In this document: one piece after another, positions 1-9,095 of the stretch
How the letters are laid out: every line of letters begins with the position of its first letter
How positions within the stretch are numbered: the first letter of the stretch is position 1
NCBI GenBank assembly: GCA_036383895.1
Contig: DASVNK010000048.1
Location: forward strand, 1 to 64,000
Origin: DASVNK01 sp036383895
GTDB taxonomy: Bacteria; Verrucomicrobiota; Verrucomicrobiia; Limisphaerales; SXQI01
Direction of reading: 5' to 3'
Length of the DNA: 64,000 bases
Notes under the pieces: model-generated
Database searches by the model: none
What the model saw: only the letters and a program-made list of their open reading frames with translations
What the model was told of the DNA's origin: nothing
Program-made: the position numbers and the translations under genes

Positions 1-411
1 ACCGCTCGTAACACAAACTCACTTCTCTGGTTCATCACTTTTATCTCCTTCCAGGGCATGCACCGCTTCTTACCAAGAAGCCCGCGCAAGTGTTACCCAT
101 GTTCTGAACCACCGGCGTTACCCATCTCTTGAACCCGCACCATGGTGGCGCGGCAGCCTCCTGGCGTAATAAAGCCGGTTTGATTGAACCAAGCGCGGTT
201 GTGGAGCAGGGCGTTGTCATAACTCGGCCAGGCGAAGGGCTGGTAACGTACGCGACAGTGCGTATCACTTACTTCGGGGGAGATTGGAAAATCGCTTCCG
301 AGCGAGGTTCTAATCAGCCACGTTCACCTTCGCAGGCTTGAGTCTGATTATTGCAGACCACCTTACCGGCGGCAAGGTGAAAACACACAACCTCAACCTG
401 TTTTTCTTTCC
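1..411. other. Non-coding stretch at the window edge
   Basis: No convincing gene is visible here. The short open frames on both strands have no recognisable domain and atypical composition. The only structure is the pair of direct repeats at 92-135. The stretch lies downstream of the barrel-protein gene, which ends at 412 on the minus strand. It may be what remains of a mobile element, but no transposase fragment could be recognised. Confidence 0.5.
92..135. repeat. Two 19-bp imperfect direct repeats, possible IS end remnant
   Basis: GTTACCCATGTTCTGAACC (92-110) recurs as GTTACCCATCTCTTGAACC (117-135), with 16 of 19 positions identical and a 25-bp period. Repeated copies of GTTACCCAT-type sequence next to a short non-coding stretch resemble the ends of some transposons, possibly IS481-like. 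That link rests on memory of such ends and is uncertain. No transposase is present in the window. Confidence 0.35.
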
Positions 412-1494
412 CTAAAACCGTCTCGAGTAACTCGCGATGATCACAAAATCCGCGAACGCCGCAGGCCCGTGCGTCCCATAGCGATCGTCATAAATGTTTT
501 TCTGCCGGTTCGCATAAACCCTCACCGGCGTAAGAAGGCTAAACCTGTTCTTTTCGTTTTCCCACGCAACTCCTGGCTCGACGGAAACGGAGTAACCCGG
601 CCTCCTAAAACCCTCGCTCCCGCCCACCAGATCGCGCGGCGGCACTCCATCAATTCGGCCACCCAAACTCAGCGACAGCCCCTGCTCCGGCCAAATCGTA
701 TAAGCAACTCCCGCCCGCGCGGAATATTGGTCCGGCACCGACAGCTTTCGCACCGCTCCATTGGGTCCCGGCGGATAGGGCCCCGTCGTCAACGTATTGT
801 TCTCCTCCCGCGGATTGATCAGGTAAAAACCAGACGCATAACCAAAAACCCGCTCCACGATTTTCTGGTAACCCGCCACTTCCAAAATGACGCCCCAACC
901 CCCATCTCCCGGCTGGATCGCCTGGTCCACATGCCGGGTTTCGGGCCCAGTGGGTTTATAAAAAGTATCCGTCGCCTCGTCATCCCCCGTTGGCGCTTTA
1001 ATCCCGAGCCCGAACAAAACATTCCCGTTCCGCTCCTCTTCCGGATCAAGCAACCACGCCCGTCCCACCAACCGAACATCCGCCAATCCTCCTGCTCGCG
1101 TCGTATGCCGGTTCCCATCGTGATCCAGCACTGTCGAGCGTTCTCCATACACAAACGGGACCGTCAGCGTCAGCGTATAGCGCGGCGTAAAAGCATACGT
1201 CGCTTCCACATCAACGGAATGGATCCAATTCTTCGCCGCATTCTCCTTCCCTGCCTCCCAAACATCATCGCCAATATAAGGGTTCGCCGTCTCCAAATAA
1301 CGGTAATGCAGCGAAGCTTCCCATTGCCCGCCCTTCAAAACCGATAATCCCTTCGCCGCCAGACTCGGCGACATGAAACCCGCTGGCATGCATCCCTGCG
1401 CCTTCACCTCCGGCTGCCAGAACATCAGTCCGCCGATCATTGGCACCGCCCAACTCAGTGGCAGCCATTCTTCAAGCAAATCTCGGCGCATCAC
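412..1494 (-). CDS. Predicted outer-membrane beta-barrel protein
   Basis: The 360-residue product has a hydrophobic N-terminal segment (about residues 12-32, ending near VKAQ) that fits a signal peptide. The rest alternates polar and aromatic strands typical of a transmembrane beta-barrel and ends in SYSRRF, with the C-terminal phenylalanine usual for outer-membrane proteins. The pattern recalls the transporter/MetA-like barrel families, but no diagnostic motif was seen and the substrate is unknown. It lies downstream of the haloperoxidase-like gene on the same strand, but a strong terminator (1582-1607) separates them, so co-transcription is unlikely. Start: the first ATG gives the signal peptide directly; a second methionine follows at once. 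Confidence 0.65.
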   Translation of the reverse strand: MMRRDLLEEWLPLSWAVPMIGGLMFWQPEVKAQGCMPAGFMSPSLAAKGLSVLKGGQWEASLHYRYLETANPYIGDDVWEAGKENAAKNWIHSVDVEATYAFTPRYTLTLTVPFVYGERSTVLDHDGNRHTTRAGGLADVRLVGRAWLLDPEEERNGNVLFGLGIKAPTGDDEATDTFYKPTGPETRHVDQAIQPGDGGWGVILEVAGYQKIVERVFGYASGFYLINPREENNTLTTGPYPPGPNGAVRKLSVPDQYSARAGVAYTIWPEQGLSLSLGGRIDGVPPRDLVGGSEGFRRPGYSVSVEPGVAWENEKNRFSLLTPVRVYANRQKNIYDDRYGTHGPAAFADFVIIASYSRRF

Positions 1495-1581
1495 GAATGT
1501 TCCTTCACAGTTTTTTGCGGTGTCCCGTTCTGCTCCCCTTCGCTCCGCGGGTCAAGCCAATCACCCATTCTTCATTGGGAA

Positions 1582-1607
1582 AAAGGCCCCGAGCACTCAG
1601 GGCCTTT
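1582..1607 (-). terminator. Rho-independent terminator after the haloperoxidase-like gene
   Basis: The arms AAAGGCCC (1582-1589) and GGGCCTTT (1600-1607) form a perfect 8-bp stem with a 10-nt loop. Read on the minus strand the stem is followed by a short T-run, 26 nt beyond the stop codon of the gene ending at 1633. Confidence 0.8.
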
Positions 1608-1632
1608 GGCTAATGCAATGTTTACCGTTCAA

Positions 1633-2910
1633 TTACGGGTGTGTCGTTCCGGGCACCCGTCGAAACGCATTCTGCAACACATATTCCGCCACCTGCTCAC
1701 CCAAAGCTTTGCCGTCCGTGCAAGCTTTGCGATAATGAATCCCGCCATAAATCCTCGAATTCCCGGCTTCCACCGCCGCCGCGTCAAAGCTGCTGAAAAT
1801 CCGACTAACTCCAGGCGTCGTCTCCGAAGTGAGAGCAAACTCGTTTGCATCGCCAAAGAACGCCGCCAACACGCCCGCCGCCGCCCCGCTCTGCGACGAA
1901 TGGCCCGACGGATACTCTGGATGATTCGGCGTGGTCAACAACGGCGACCAGCCTGCGTCCACATCCGTCCCATCGTTCCCATCCGTATCCGCCAGCGGAA
2001 TCGCCGTCACCGGCCGCCAGGTCACAAAGAAATACTTCGCGTTCCAGCAACTGAAAACCGCATCACTCACCGCCGTATTCATCGCCGCCAACACACGCGC
2101 TTTCTGAAGCAAGGAAAGATCATACCGCTTGGTCATCTCAACGGCCGCACGATTCCAAAACCCAGGCGTGTTCCCCGCCCAAAAAACCGAGAGCAGCGTT
2201 TGATCCGCCGTCCGCATCGGCGAATCGGTCCGTCCCACCGCTTTTACTTCGTTAAAATCCACCGCGTATTCAGCGCTCTCTAAAGCGTTCGGCCCCGGAG
2301 GCAAAAAGTTGTCCACCGAATCAATCACGAACGGAACGGTGTAAGCCAGCTGTGGCGTCGCGCCCGAAGCGAAGGCAGGCGGCGTCGGCCGCCAAACGCC
2401 AGTCGCCGTCGAACCAGTAAACGCTGGCGGAGCAGGAGAAAATCCATCACCGCTTCGCCAGTTCCAAATCTCATCCGCCACATGCTGCCCCCAGCTAATG
2501 CCGCGCTCCACCGACTTCCCAAGCACTCCGTCGCCATCCTCATCCAGCGCTGCCAACGAAGCGGCCCGCTGCGTGTTCAACGTGCTCACAACGGCAGGAA
2601 CAGATTGAAATTGTTTGACCAACACCCCGTAGGCCGCCTGCACCGCCGCCGCCCTCGCCGATGCGCCCGGTGGAGCCTCCGCCGGCACGTGCACTGGCGT
2701 GTACTGCTTGTAAACGCCGTTCACCGCATCATACACCGCGCTTTGCACCATCGCCGTCACCCGTGACGCCGGCGCTGCTCCCACCCGCGCCGTCAGCACC
2801 GCGTTCAACATATGTCCATTCCATTCGGTCACTTCATCCGCCTGGACCATTGGACAAATAGCCCCGACCACGACCGCAGCCGTTAAAACATAAGGAATCA
2901 TTCTTTTCAT
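1633..2910 (-). CDS. Secreted vanadium-dependent haloperoxidase/PAP2-family protein
   Basis: The 425-residue product carries the vanadate/phosphate-binding signature of vanadium haloperoxidases and PAP2 phosphatases. Visible parts are K292-x6-R299-P300, P334-S-G-H337, and S385-R386-x5-H392 followed by D399. H392 would be the axial vanadate ligand and H337 the acid-base histidine. An N-terminal signal peptide (residues 1-24, cut near VQA-DE) sends it to the periplasm or outside. The start at 2910 is chosen because it begins the signal peptide; the frame stays open to 3009 but that extension is polar and unlikely. The family oxidises halides with peroxide or removes phosphate; sequence alone does not decide which. 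It is divergent from the sigma factor gene at 3079. Confidence 0.85.
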   Translation of the reverse strand: MKRMIPYVLTAAVVVGAICPMVQADEVTEWNGHMLNAVLTARVGAAPASRVTAMVQSAVYDAVNGVYKQYTPVHVPAEAPPGASARAAAVQAAYGVLVKQFQSVPAVVSTLNTQRAASLAALDEDGDGVLGKSVERGISWGQHVADEIWNWRSGDGFSPAPPAFTGSTATGVWRPTPPAFASGATPQLAYTVPFVIDSVDNFLPPGPNALESAEYAVDFNEVKAVGRTDSPMRTADQTLLSVFWAGNTPGFWNRAAVEMTKRYDLSLLQKARVLAAMNTAVSDAVFSCWNAKYFFVTWRPVTAIPLADTDGNDGTDVDAGWSPLLTTPNHPEYPSGHSSQSGAAAGVLAAFFGDANEFALTSETTPGVSRIFSSFDAAAVEAGNSRIYGGIHYRKACTDGKALGEQVAEYVLQNAFRRVPGTTHP

Positions 2911-3078
2911 ATTCGTTTGTTGTTTGTTGTTCTGGTTTACTCGCAACCGAGCGTGACCCTGCGCGCTCGTCACGACTGCTAACTGCTCCAGCGCGAACGT
3001 TTCTTTCAAAAAAGTGAAAAAAAGATTTTCTGAAAGATTCAGCCCTCGATCGACAGTCCCTCAACGATCGAAACGCCT

Positions 3079-3705
3079 ATGACCGAACCACAACCCGATT
3101 TCCTCCCCACCCGCACCACCCTGCTCCGCCGCTTGAAGCAGTGGGAAGACGAGGAAAGCTGGCGCGATTTTTTCGAGACCTATTGGAAACTAATTTACGG
3201 AGCCGCCGTAAAAGCCGGCCTAAACGACGCCGAAGCCCAGGACGTCGTCCAGGACACGGTCATTACCGTCGCCAAAAAAATCGAAGACTTTAAATACGAT
3301 CCCAGCGTCGACTCTTTCAAAGGCTGGCTCCTTTACCTCACGCGCAAACGCGTCGCCCTCCATTACCGCAAGCGCGAACGAGAACGCGGCGGACCCACAC
3401 GCCCTGAATCTTCCGCTGTCGATTTTGACCTCGCGCAACTTCCCGATCCCGCGCTCTCCGAATTCGACCAGATCTGGAACGACGAATGGGAACGCAACCT
3501 TACCGACGCCGCCCTCGCGCGCGTCAAACCACAGGTCAACCCGAAGCAATTCCAAATCTTCAATTTCTACGTCCTCAAACAATGGCCGGCCGATCAAGTG
3601 GCAAAAACCCTCGGCGTCACCACCGCCCAAATCTATCTCGCCAAACACCGCATTTCCGCCCTCGTCAAAAAAGAACTCAAACGCCTTCAGAACGGTTTGA
3701 TTTAA
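3079..3705 (+). CDS. RNA polymerase sigma factor, ECF-type sigma-70 family
   Basis: The 208-residue protein has the two-part layout of small sigma-70 factors. Region 2 spans about residues 25-100 (FFETYWKLIYGAA, AQDVVQDTVITV, GWLLYLTRKRV). Region 4 spans about residues 145-200, with a helix-turn-helix around WPADQVAKTLGVTTAQIYLAKHR. The 40 acidic, proline-containing residues between them form the linker. It would direct RNA polymerase to its own regulon. The gene lies 137 bp upstream of a Ser/Thr kinase on the same strand, a pairing frequent in Verrucomicrobia and Planctomycetes, which suggests phosphorylation-linked control. No anti-sigma factor is adjacent. Confidence 0.88.
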   Translation: MTEPQPDFLPTRTTLLRRLKQWEDEESWRDFFETYWKLIYGAAVKAGLNDAEAQDVVQDTVITVAKKIEDFKYDPSVDSFKGWLLYLTRKRVALHYRKRERERGGPTRPESSAVDFDLAQLPDPALSEFDQIWNDEWERNLTDAALARVKPQVNPKQFQIFNFYVLKQWPADQVAKTLGVTTAQIYLAKHRISALVKKELKRLQNGLI

Positions 3706-3842
3706 GATCACGCTTTCAGCTCATCTCCCCTAAGTGCCAAAGTGCCCTAAGCGAAAACCATTGCCCACGCGTCCGCACCCGCTTACAAAAGGAATAAGCC
3801 GCGTCGGCTACCACCGAGAGTCGCGCCGCGGAAAACTCTCCA

Positions 3843-5888
3843 ATGTCCGAACCGGGTCACAACCAGAGCGCAGGTTCGGAAAACTCCAACCCTTCCCCGC
3901 AACACCGCCCGCCGCCGCAGATTTCCGACCACACCCTCCTGCGCTGCATCGGCCGCGGCGCTTACGGCGAAGTTTGGCTCGCCCGCAACGTCACCGGTTC
4001 CTATCGCGCCATCAAAATTGTTTGGCGCACCAATTTCGATTCTCCTCAACCTTTCGACCGCGAATTCCTTGGACTGCAAAACTACGAACCGATCTCCCGC
4101 TCCCACGAAGGTCTCATGCAAGTCCTGCATGTCGGCCGCAACGACGACGCCGGCTATTTCTATTGTGTCATGGAACTCGCGGACAACGCCGCGCCCAACC
4201 AGCCACCTACTGGCAACTTCGACTCGACTCACTACGAACCCCGCACCTTGCACTCCGACCTCCGCGCGCGCGGCCAACTTCCCGTCCGCGAATCCCTCCG
4301 CCTCGCGCTGCGCCTGAGCCAGGCGCTCGCCTATCTCCACGAGCAATCGCTCCTGCACCGCGACCTCAAACCTTCCAACATCATCTTCGTCAAAGGCGCA
4401 CCCAAACTGGCCGATATCGGCCTCGTCTGCACCACCGACTCCACCAAAATTAACGTCGGCACCGACGGCTACATTCCCCCCGAAGGTTCTGGCACACCTC
4501 AAGCCGATATCTTCAGCCTCGGAAGAGTTTTCTACGAGATGGTCACCGGCAAATGTCGAGATCAATATCCCGACCTCCCCACGAACCTTCGCGATCATCC
4601 CGACGGCGACGCCCTCCTCGAATTCAACGAAGTCATTCTCAAAGCCTGCGCTGCTGACCCAGGCCAGCGCTACCAAACCGCCCGCGAACTGGAAGCCGAT
4701 CTCACCTTTCTCGATCTTGGCCATTCCGTTCGCGCTAAACGTGCGCGCCAACATCTCAACACTCGTCTGAAAATCGCCGCCGCAGGCACCGTCCTCCTTC
4801 TCATCGGACTATTCCTCTATTCCCAATATTCAAACAACCGCTCCACTCGCTCCAACAACCCTGAACACGCCGCCGAAGCGCACTCCTATCTCCAAAACGC
4901 GCGCATCCTCTCCGCCCGTTCCTCGTCACATCTCGAAGGGCGCAAAAACAACCCGCGCATCATCGAAATGCTCGAGAAAGCGGTCGCCCTCGATCCCAAC
5001 TCCGCCGAAGCCCACGCCGAACTCGCTCTCGCCTACACCATCCGACTGTTCGTCTACGCTCACGAAGAAAAGGACCTGCAGGAGAAGGCCAACCTTTCCG
5101 TCGAACGGGCGCTCTCGCTTAATTCCAATCTGCCCGCGGCCTACCTCGCTCGTGGTCGATTAAAGTGGACCCCGTTCCATCATTTCCCCCACGAAGACGC
5201 CATCGACGATTTCAATCACGCTCTTTCGCTGGATCCAAATCTCGTTGAAGCTCGCCATTATCGCGGCCTTGTCTTTATCCACGTTGGCCTCCACGAACAA
5301 GGGATGCGCGACTTCATCGCCGCCACTGAATCCAACCCCAGCAACAACGGCGCTCATTACCGCATTGGCGAAACCCATCTCTTCGCCTGCCGCTACCAAA
5401 GAGCACTCGATAAATTCGAAACGATCGATCCCGATTTCAATCCTGACCTCCGCGCTGCCCACATCGCACTCGCGCTGATCGGCCTCGGCCGGAAAGACGA
5501 GGCCCTGAAAACACTGCGTGATTATCTCGACTCGCATCCAAGCGATGAAGGCGGCTTGGTGACCAGCGTGGAAGCGATCGTCCATGCACTGTTCGGTCGC
5601 GAAGCGGAAGCCGAACAGGCCATCCAGCGCGCCGCCACCAGGCGCGGCCGCGGGCACTTCCACCACACGCAGTATCACCTTGCCTCGGCCTATGCCCTCC
5701 TCAACAAAAAAGATTCCGCCCTCGAATGGTTCCGCAAATCCACCGCCGAAGGCTTCAACTGCTATCCCCTCTTCCTCTGCGACACCAATCTCGACAACCT
5801 CCGCTCCGACCCCCGCTTCACCGAACTCCTCGCCGATGAAAAAAAGCGCTTCGACGGCCTCCTCTCGAAGTACCGCAACATTCGTTAG
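3843..5888 (+). CDS. Membrane Ser/Thr protein kinase with C-terminal TPR repeats
   Basis: The 681-residue protein begins with a eukaryotic-type kinase domain (about 30-295). It has a glycine loop (GRGAYGEV, 37-44), the ATP-binding lysine K58 in AIK, and the catalytic loop HRDLKPSN (172-179) with D174 and N179. The metal-binding motif reads DIG (191-193) in place of DFG, and the APE motif is PPE, so activity is likely but should be tested. A single transmembrane helix lies at about 311-327. The remainder (345-660) is helical TPR-type repeats, predicted to sit outside the cytoplasm if the kinase is inside. It probably works with the sigma factor encoded just upstream. Confidence 0.87.
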   Translation: MSEPGHNQSAGSENSNPSPQHRPPPQISDHTLLRCIGRGAYGEVWLARNVTGSYRAIKIVWRTNFDSPQPFDREFLGLQNYEPISRSHEGLMQVLHVGRNDDAGYFYCVMELADNAAPNQPPTGNFDSTHYEPRTLHSDLRARGQLPVRESLRLALRLSQALAYLHEQSLLHRDLKPSNIIFVKGAPKLADIGLVCTTDSTKINVGTDGYIPPEGSGTPQADIFSLGRVFYEMVTGKCRDQYPDLPTNLRDHPDGDALLEFNEVILKACAADPGQRYQTARELEADLTFLDLGHSVRAKRARQHLNTRLKIAAAGTVLLLIGLFLYSQYSNNRSTRSNNPEHAAEAHSYLQNARILSARSSSHLEGRKNNPRIIEMLEKAVALDPNSAEAHAELALAYTIRLFVYAHEEKDLQEKANLSVERALSLNSNLPAAYLARGRLKWTPFHHFPHEDAIDDFNHALSLDPNLVEARHYRGLVFIHVGLHEQGMRDFIAATESNPSNNGAHYRIGETHLFACRYQRALDKFETIDPDFNPDLRAAHIALALIGLGRKDEALKTLRDYLDSHPSDEGGLVTSVEAIVHALFGREAEAEQAIQRAATRRGRGHFHHTQYHLASAYALLNKKDSALEWFRKSTAEGFNCYPLFLCDTNLDNLRSDPRFTELLADEKKRFDGLLSKYRNIR

Positions 5889-6032
5889 AGCGCGCCGTGC
5901 CCCTAAACCCATCAGTCTCTATCCGTCGCTTTCTGATTTCTCGTAAATAAAAACAGCTCGATACCCGGTTTCGGAAACACAATCAGTGACGTTCGGAGGC
6001 ATTTGCGACAGTTATCGGAGGGACAAAAAATA

Positions 6033-6106
6033 TGGAGCGGGTGAAGGGAATCGAACCCTCGTCTCAGGCTTGGGAAGCCCACGTTCTACCATTGAACCAC
6101 ACCCGC
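6033..6106 (-). tRNA. tRNA-Gly (anticodon CCC), CCA encoded
   Basis: On the minus strand a 74-nt cloverleaf begins GCGGGTG and ends CACCCGC-T-CCA, giving a perfect 7-bp acceptor stem. The anticodon loop is TTCCCAA, so the anticodon is CCC. The T-arm reads GAGGGTTCGATTCCCTT. The anticodon stem contains two G-T wobbles. It stands alone between the kinase gene and the SIS-domain gene. Confidence 0.95.
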
Positions 6107-6188
6107 GTGAAGGTGGGGTAAATGGGTAACATGGCGGGGTGCGGTGTGCAAGGAGGTTTGCGTCGCGCAGGAGGCGGGACAGTGATCT

Positions 6189-6923
6189 CTAGAGGTGTTT
6201 GATCTTGGATTTGTATTTTTGAAGGAGCAGGTGGTTATGGTCGTCGCCGTTGCTATTGCTGCTGATGTAAATTTCGGGAGCTTTGCCTGCGCGGATGGCG
6301 TTCTCAATTCCCTGCACGATGAGCGCGTTGATGATGAGGGCGCCGGTGGAGGTGGTGGTAGGGCCGATTTTTCCAGGCAGACCGGGAACTGCGAGGCACG
6401 CGTCACCGTTTACGCCACAGTTGTCGATGGTGAGTTCGGCAACGTCAGCGAGGTTTTTTCCACCGGAATGCCGTGCAGGCCAGGTGCGGCTGTGTTCGAG
6501 GTTGGTGATGGCGATCACGCGCAGGCCAAGCCGGCGACCTTCGAGTGCCAGGTCAATGGGAACGGCATTGCGGCCGGAATTGGAGGCGACGATGAGAACG
6601 TCGCCGCGGGCGACTGGATATGAATGAAGAAGTTTGATTCCGTAACCTTCTTCGCGTTCGTTGTAGGTCGCTTGTATCGCTTCACAATGGAGCATGAGGC
6701 GAGAATCGAGCATCGGCGTGGCACGGGCGGGATTGCCGGCGCGGTAAAAAATTTCTTCGGCGAGAGCGTGGGAATGGCCGGTACCGAAAGCGTAGAGCCA
6801 ATGGTCATTGACGAACGCTTCGCCGAGCCATTGGGCGCCGAGGGCGATGTTCTGCCATTGCGTACGATGAACTTTCTCCATCTGCGCCACGAGCATTTCG
6901 TAATAGCGGTCCATCGCATTCAT
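6189..6923 (-). CDS. SIS-domain sugar-phosphate protein (UPF0309-like)
   Basis: The 244-residue protein is a single SIS domain. It shows the phosphosugar-binding stretches GTGHSHALAEE near residue 47 and ASNSGRNAVPIDLA near 112, and a C-terminal GALIINALIVQG helix. Length and motifs match the UPF0309/SIS_2 group, which includes proteins annotated as phosphosugar isomerases or binding proteins. The exact substrate cannot be read from the sequence. It is cytoplasmic, with no signal peptide. It is divergent from the endonuclease/exonuclease/phosphatase-fold gene at 7029. A second in-frame ATG three codons in is an alternative start. Confidence 0.85.
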   Translation of the reverse strand: MNAMDRYYEMLVAQMEKVHRTQWQNIALGAQWLGEAFVNDHWLYAFGTGHSHALAEEIFYRAGNPARATPMLDSRLMLHCEAIQATYNEREEGYGIKLLHSYPVARGDVLIVASNSGRNAVPIDLALEGRRLGLRVIAITNLEHSRTWPARHSGGKNLADVAELTIDNCGVNGDACLAVPGLPGKIGPTTTSTGALIINALIVQGIENAIRAGKAPEIYISSNSNGDDHNHLLLQKYKSKIKHL

Positions 6924-7028
6924 CCCGGAGAGATATGAAAAGGCAATGGGGCTGGCGAGTGTTAAGGCGCGGTGAGGGACGGCAAATCTTGTTTGCCGAA
7001 GTGCCGAGGCCTTAGATACAAGGTGCGC

Positions 7029-7946
7029 ATGTTCATCCGAGCCGCGTTACTGCTGATTTTCTCCATGCTCTGCGATCTATCCGCTGCAGAAGATCTGAGG
7101 GTGATGAGTTTTAATATTTGGGTCGGCGGCGAATCGGGAAAGCAACCGCTGGAGCAAACGGCGAAGGTCATTCGCGCAGCGAAGGCGGAGATTGTGGGCA
7201 TGCAGGAGGCCAACGGCGAAGAGAAGAATGGAATGCGGCCGGATAATGGCAAAAGGGTAGCGGAGATCCTTGGGTGGAACTATTTCGCGCAAGGCGGCGG
7301 GATGGCGGTGGTGACCAAGCACACCATTGTGACAAACACCCCGGCGAAGTGGGGTGTGTTGGTGCGGCTGGATTCTGGAAAGGAAGTTTGGATGTTCAAT
7401 GCGCACCTCATGCATGCGCCATATCAGCCGTATCAGTTACTGCAGATTCCGTATGGGAATGGGCGATTCATCAAGACGGCGGAGGAGGCGGTCGATGAAG
7501 CGCGCAAGGCGCGGGGCAGTCAGGTGGAGCGGTTGGTGGCGGAGTTAAAGCCAGCATTGGCGAGCGGCAAGCCGGTGTTTCTCACAGGGGATATGAACGA
7601 GCCGTCACACCAGGATTGGACGGACCGCGCGGCAAAGGCGAGCAAGGTGCCGATGGCCGTGGAGTATCCGACAACATTGGCTTTTACAAAGGCGGGATTG
7701 GTTGATGCGTTCCGGGCACTGCATCCGGACGAAGTAGAAGTGCGCGGGAATACCTGGACGCCGATCACGTCACCTGATGATCCAAAGGATCGCCATGATC
7801 GCATCGATTTTGTTTTCTTCAGCGGGAACGGCGTGACGGCGCGGAGCTGCCAAATTGTCGGTGAGGACAAAAGTTACGCGGATATTGTGGTGCAGCCATA
7901 TCCGTCCGACCACCGGGCGGTGGTCGCAACGATTCAGATTCCGTAG
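7029..7946 (+). CDS. Secreted endonuclease/exonuclease/phosphatase-fold hydrolase
   Basis: The 305-residue protein has an N-terminal signal peptide (MFIRAALLLIFSML, cut near SAA-ED). A metal-dependent phosphodiesterase fold of the DNase I-like family follows: VMSFNIWVGG near residue 26, a glutamate in VGMQEANG, TGDMNE, HDRIDFVF, and the C-terminal SDHRAVV with the catalytic histidine. The start at 7029 is chosen because it opens the signal peptide; the frame is open to 6972. Family members cleave nucleic acids, sphingomyelin or inositol phosphates. The substrate here is unknown and the site of action is extracytoplasmic. Confidence 0.85.
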   Translation: MFIRAALLLIFSMLCDLSAAEDLRVMSFNIWVGGESGKQPLEQTAKVIRAAKAEIVGMQEANGEEKNGMRPDNGKRVAEILGWNYFAQGGGMAVVTKHTIVTNTPAKWGVLVRLDSGKEVWMFNAHLMHAPYQPYQLLQIPYGNGRFIKTAEEAVDEARKARGSQVERLVAELKPALASGKPVFLTGDMNEPSHQDWTDRAAKASKVPMAVEYPTTLAFTKAGLVDAFRALHPDEVEVRGNTWTPITSPDDPKDRHDRIDFVFFSGNGVTARSCQIVGEDKSYADIVVQPYPSDHRAVVATIQIP

Positions 7947-7952
7947 CGGAAG

Positions 7953-8957
7953 CTATTTCAGCAACTCTTCGGCGATTTGCACGGCGTTGAGCGCGGCGCC
8001 TTTGAGGAGTTGGTCGCCAACGACCCAGAAGCAGAGGCCGTTATCGAGCGCGCAATCTTTGCGGATGCGGCCGACCTGGCAGTTGTCGCGTTCAGCAACA
8101 TAAAGGGGCAGCGGGTATTCGGACTTCTCGGGATTATCGACGATATCAAGGCCGGGTGCCTTGGCGAGAACCTCGCGGGCCGCTTCGACACTGACCGGCT
8201 TCTGGAAATCGGCCGTGACCGCTACGGAATGCGCGCGGTAGACCGGCACGCGAACGCAGGTCACACTCGCGCGGAATGCCGGGTGATGCATGATCTTGCG
8301 GCCTTCGTTTTCCATTTTCATTTCTTCCTTGGTGTAACCGGTGGGCAGAAACGAATCGACCTGCGGAAGGACGTTAAAAGCGATTTGGTGCGGGTAAACG
8401 TCGCGCGTGACAGTGTCGTTCGCCACGACCTGCGCAACTTGCCGGCGCAGTTCGTCGATTGCTTTCGCGCCAGTCCCGGAAACGGCCTGGTAGCTGGATG
8501 CAAAAATGCGCGTGACGCCGAACGCTTTGTGCAGGGGATAGAGTGCCATCAGCGTGATTGCCGTGGTGCAATTCGGGTTGGCGATGATCCCTTTGTGCAA
8601 CTTGACGTCGCCTGCGTTGATTTCGGGCACCACGAGGGGGACGTTCGGGTCCTGCCGGAACGCGCTGGAGTTATCCACCACCACGCAACCGGCTTGAGCC
8701 GCAATCGGCGCGAACTCCTTGGAAATGCTTCCCCCGGCGCTGAAAAGCGCTATATCGATCCCCTTGAACGCGTCCTTCGTCAACTCCTGCACGAGAAGCT
8801 GCGTCCCTTTGTAAGCCATGGTTTTGCCGACGCTGCGAGCCGAAGCAAGCAGAGTCAATTTGCCGACGGGAAACTTACGCTTTTCCAGCGTTTTGATCAT
8901 TTCCACGCCAACGGCGCCAGTCGCGCCCACCACGGCTACATGCGGGTTCCGATTCAT
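7953..8957 (-). CDS. asd: Aspartate-semialdehyde dehydrogenase
   Basis: The 334-residue enzyme reduces aspartyl phosphate to aspartate semialdehyde, the branch point to lysine/diaminopimelate, threonine and methionine. The Rossmann motif GATGAVGVEM (11-20) binds NADPH. C130 in ANPNCTTA is the catalytic cysteine, and the conserved VRVPVYRAHS lies near residue 240. The start at 8957 begins MNRNPHVAVV, directly at the Rossmann fold; the upstream open frame to 9089 has no homology-like features. It is convergent with the gene ending at 7946 (6-bp gap) and divergent from the propeller gene at 9096. Confidence 0.96.
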   Translation of the reverse strand: MNRNPHVAVVGATGAVGVEMIKTLEKRKFPVGKLTLLASARSVGKTMAYKGTQLLVQELTKDAFKGIDIALFSAGGSISKEFAPIAAQAGCVVVDNSSAFRQDPNVPLVVPEINAGDVKLHKGIIANPNCTTAITLMALYPLHKAFGVTRIFASSYQAVSGTGAKAIDELRRQVAQVVANDTVTRDVYPHQIAFNVLPQVDSFLPTGYTKEEMKMENEGRKIMHHPAFRASVTCVRVPVYRAHSVAVTADFQKPVSVEAAREVLAKAPGLDIVDNPEKSEYPLPLYVAERDNCQVGRIRKDCALDNGLCFWVVGDQLLKGAALNAVQIAEELLK

Positions 8958-9095
8958 AAAAAGGGCGGGAAATATAAGGCCGGAACAGTAAATGACAAGG
9001 CGGCAGTGAGTAACCAATTTTGACCGGTTGTCCGGCTTTGCAAAAGCTTGCTTTCGGCCCGGCCCCAAACATACTCGCGCCTGACCCACACTACC

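Noticed and set aside
469..1347. Long plus-strand open frame of 292 codons inside the barrel-protein gene
   Set aside because: It is antisense to a well-supported minus-strand gene, very rich in arginine and proline, and has no domain. Such frames are common shadows in GC-rich DNA.
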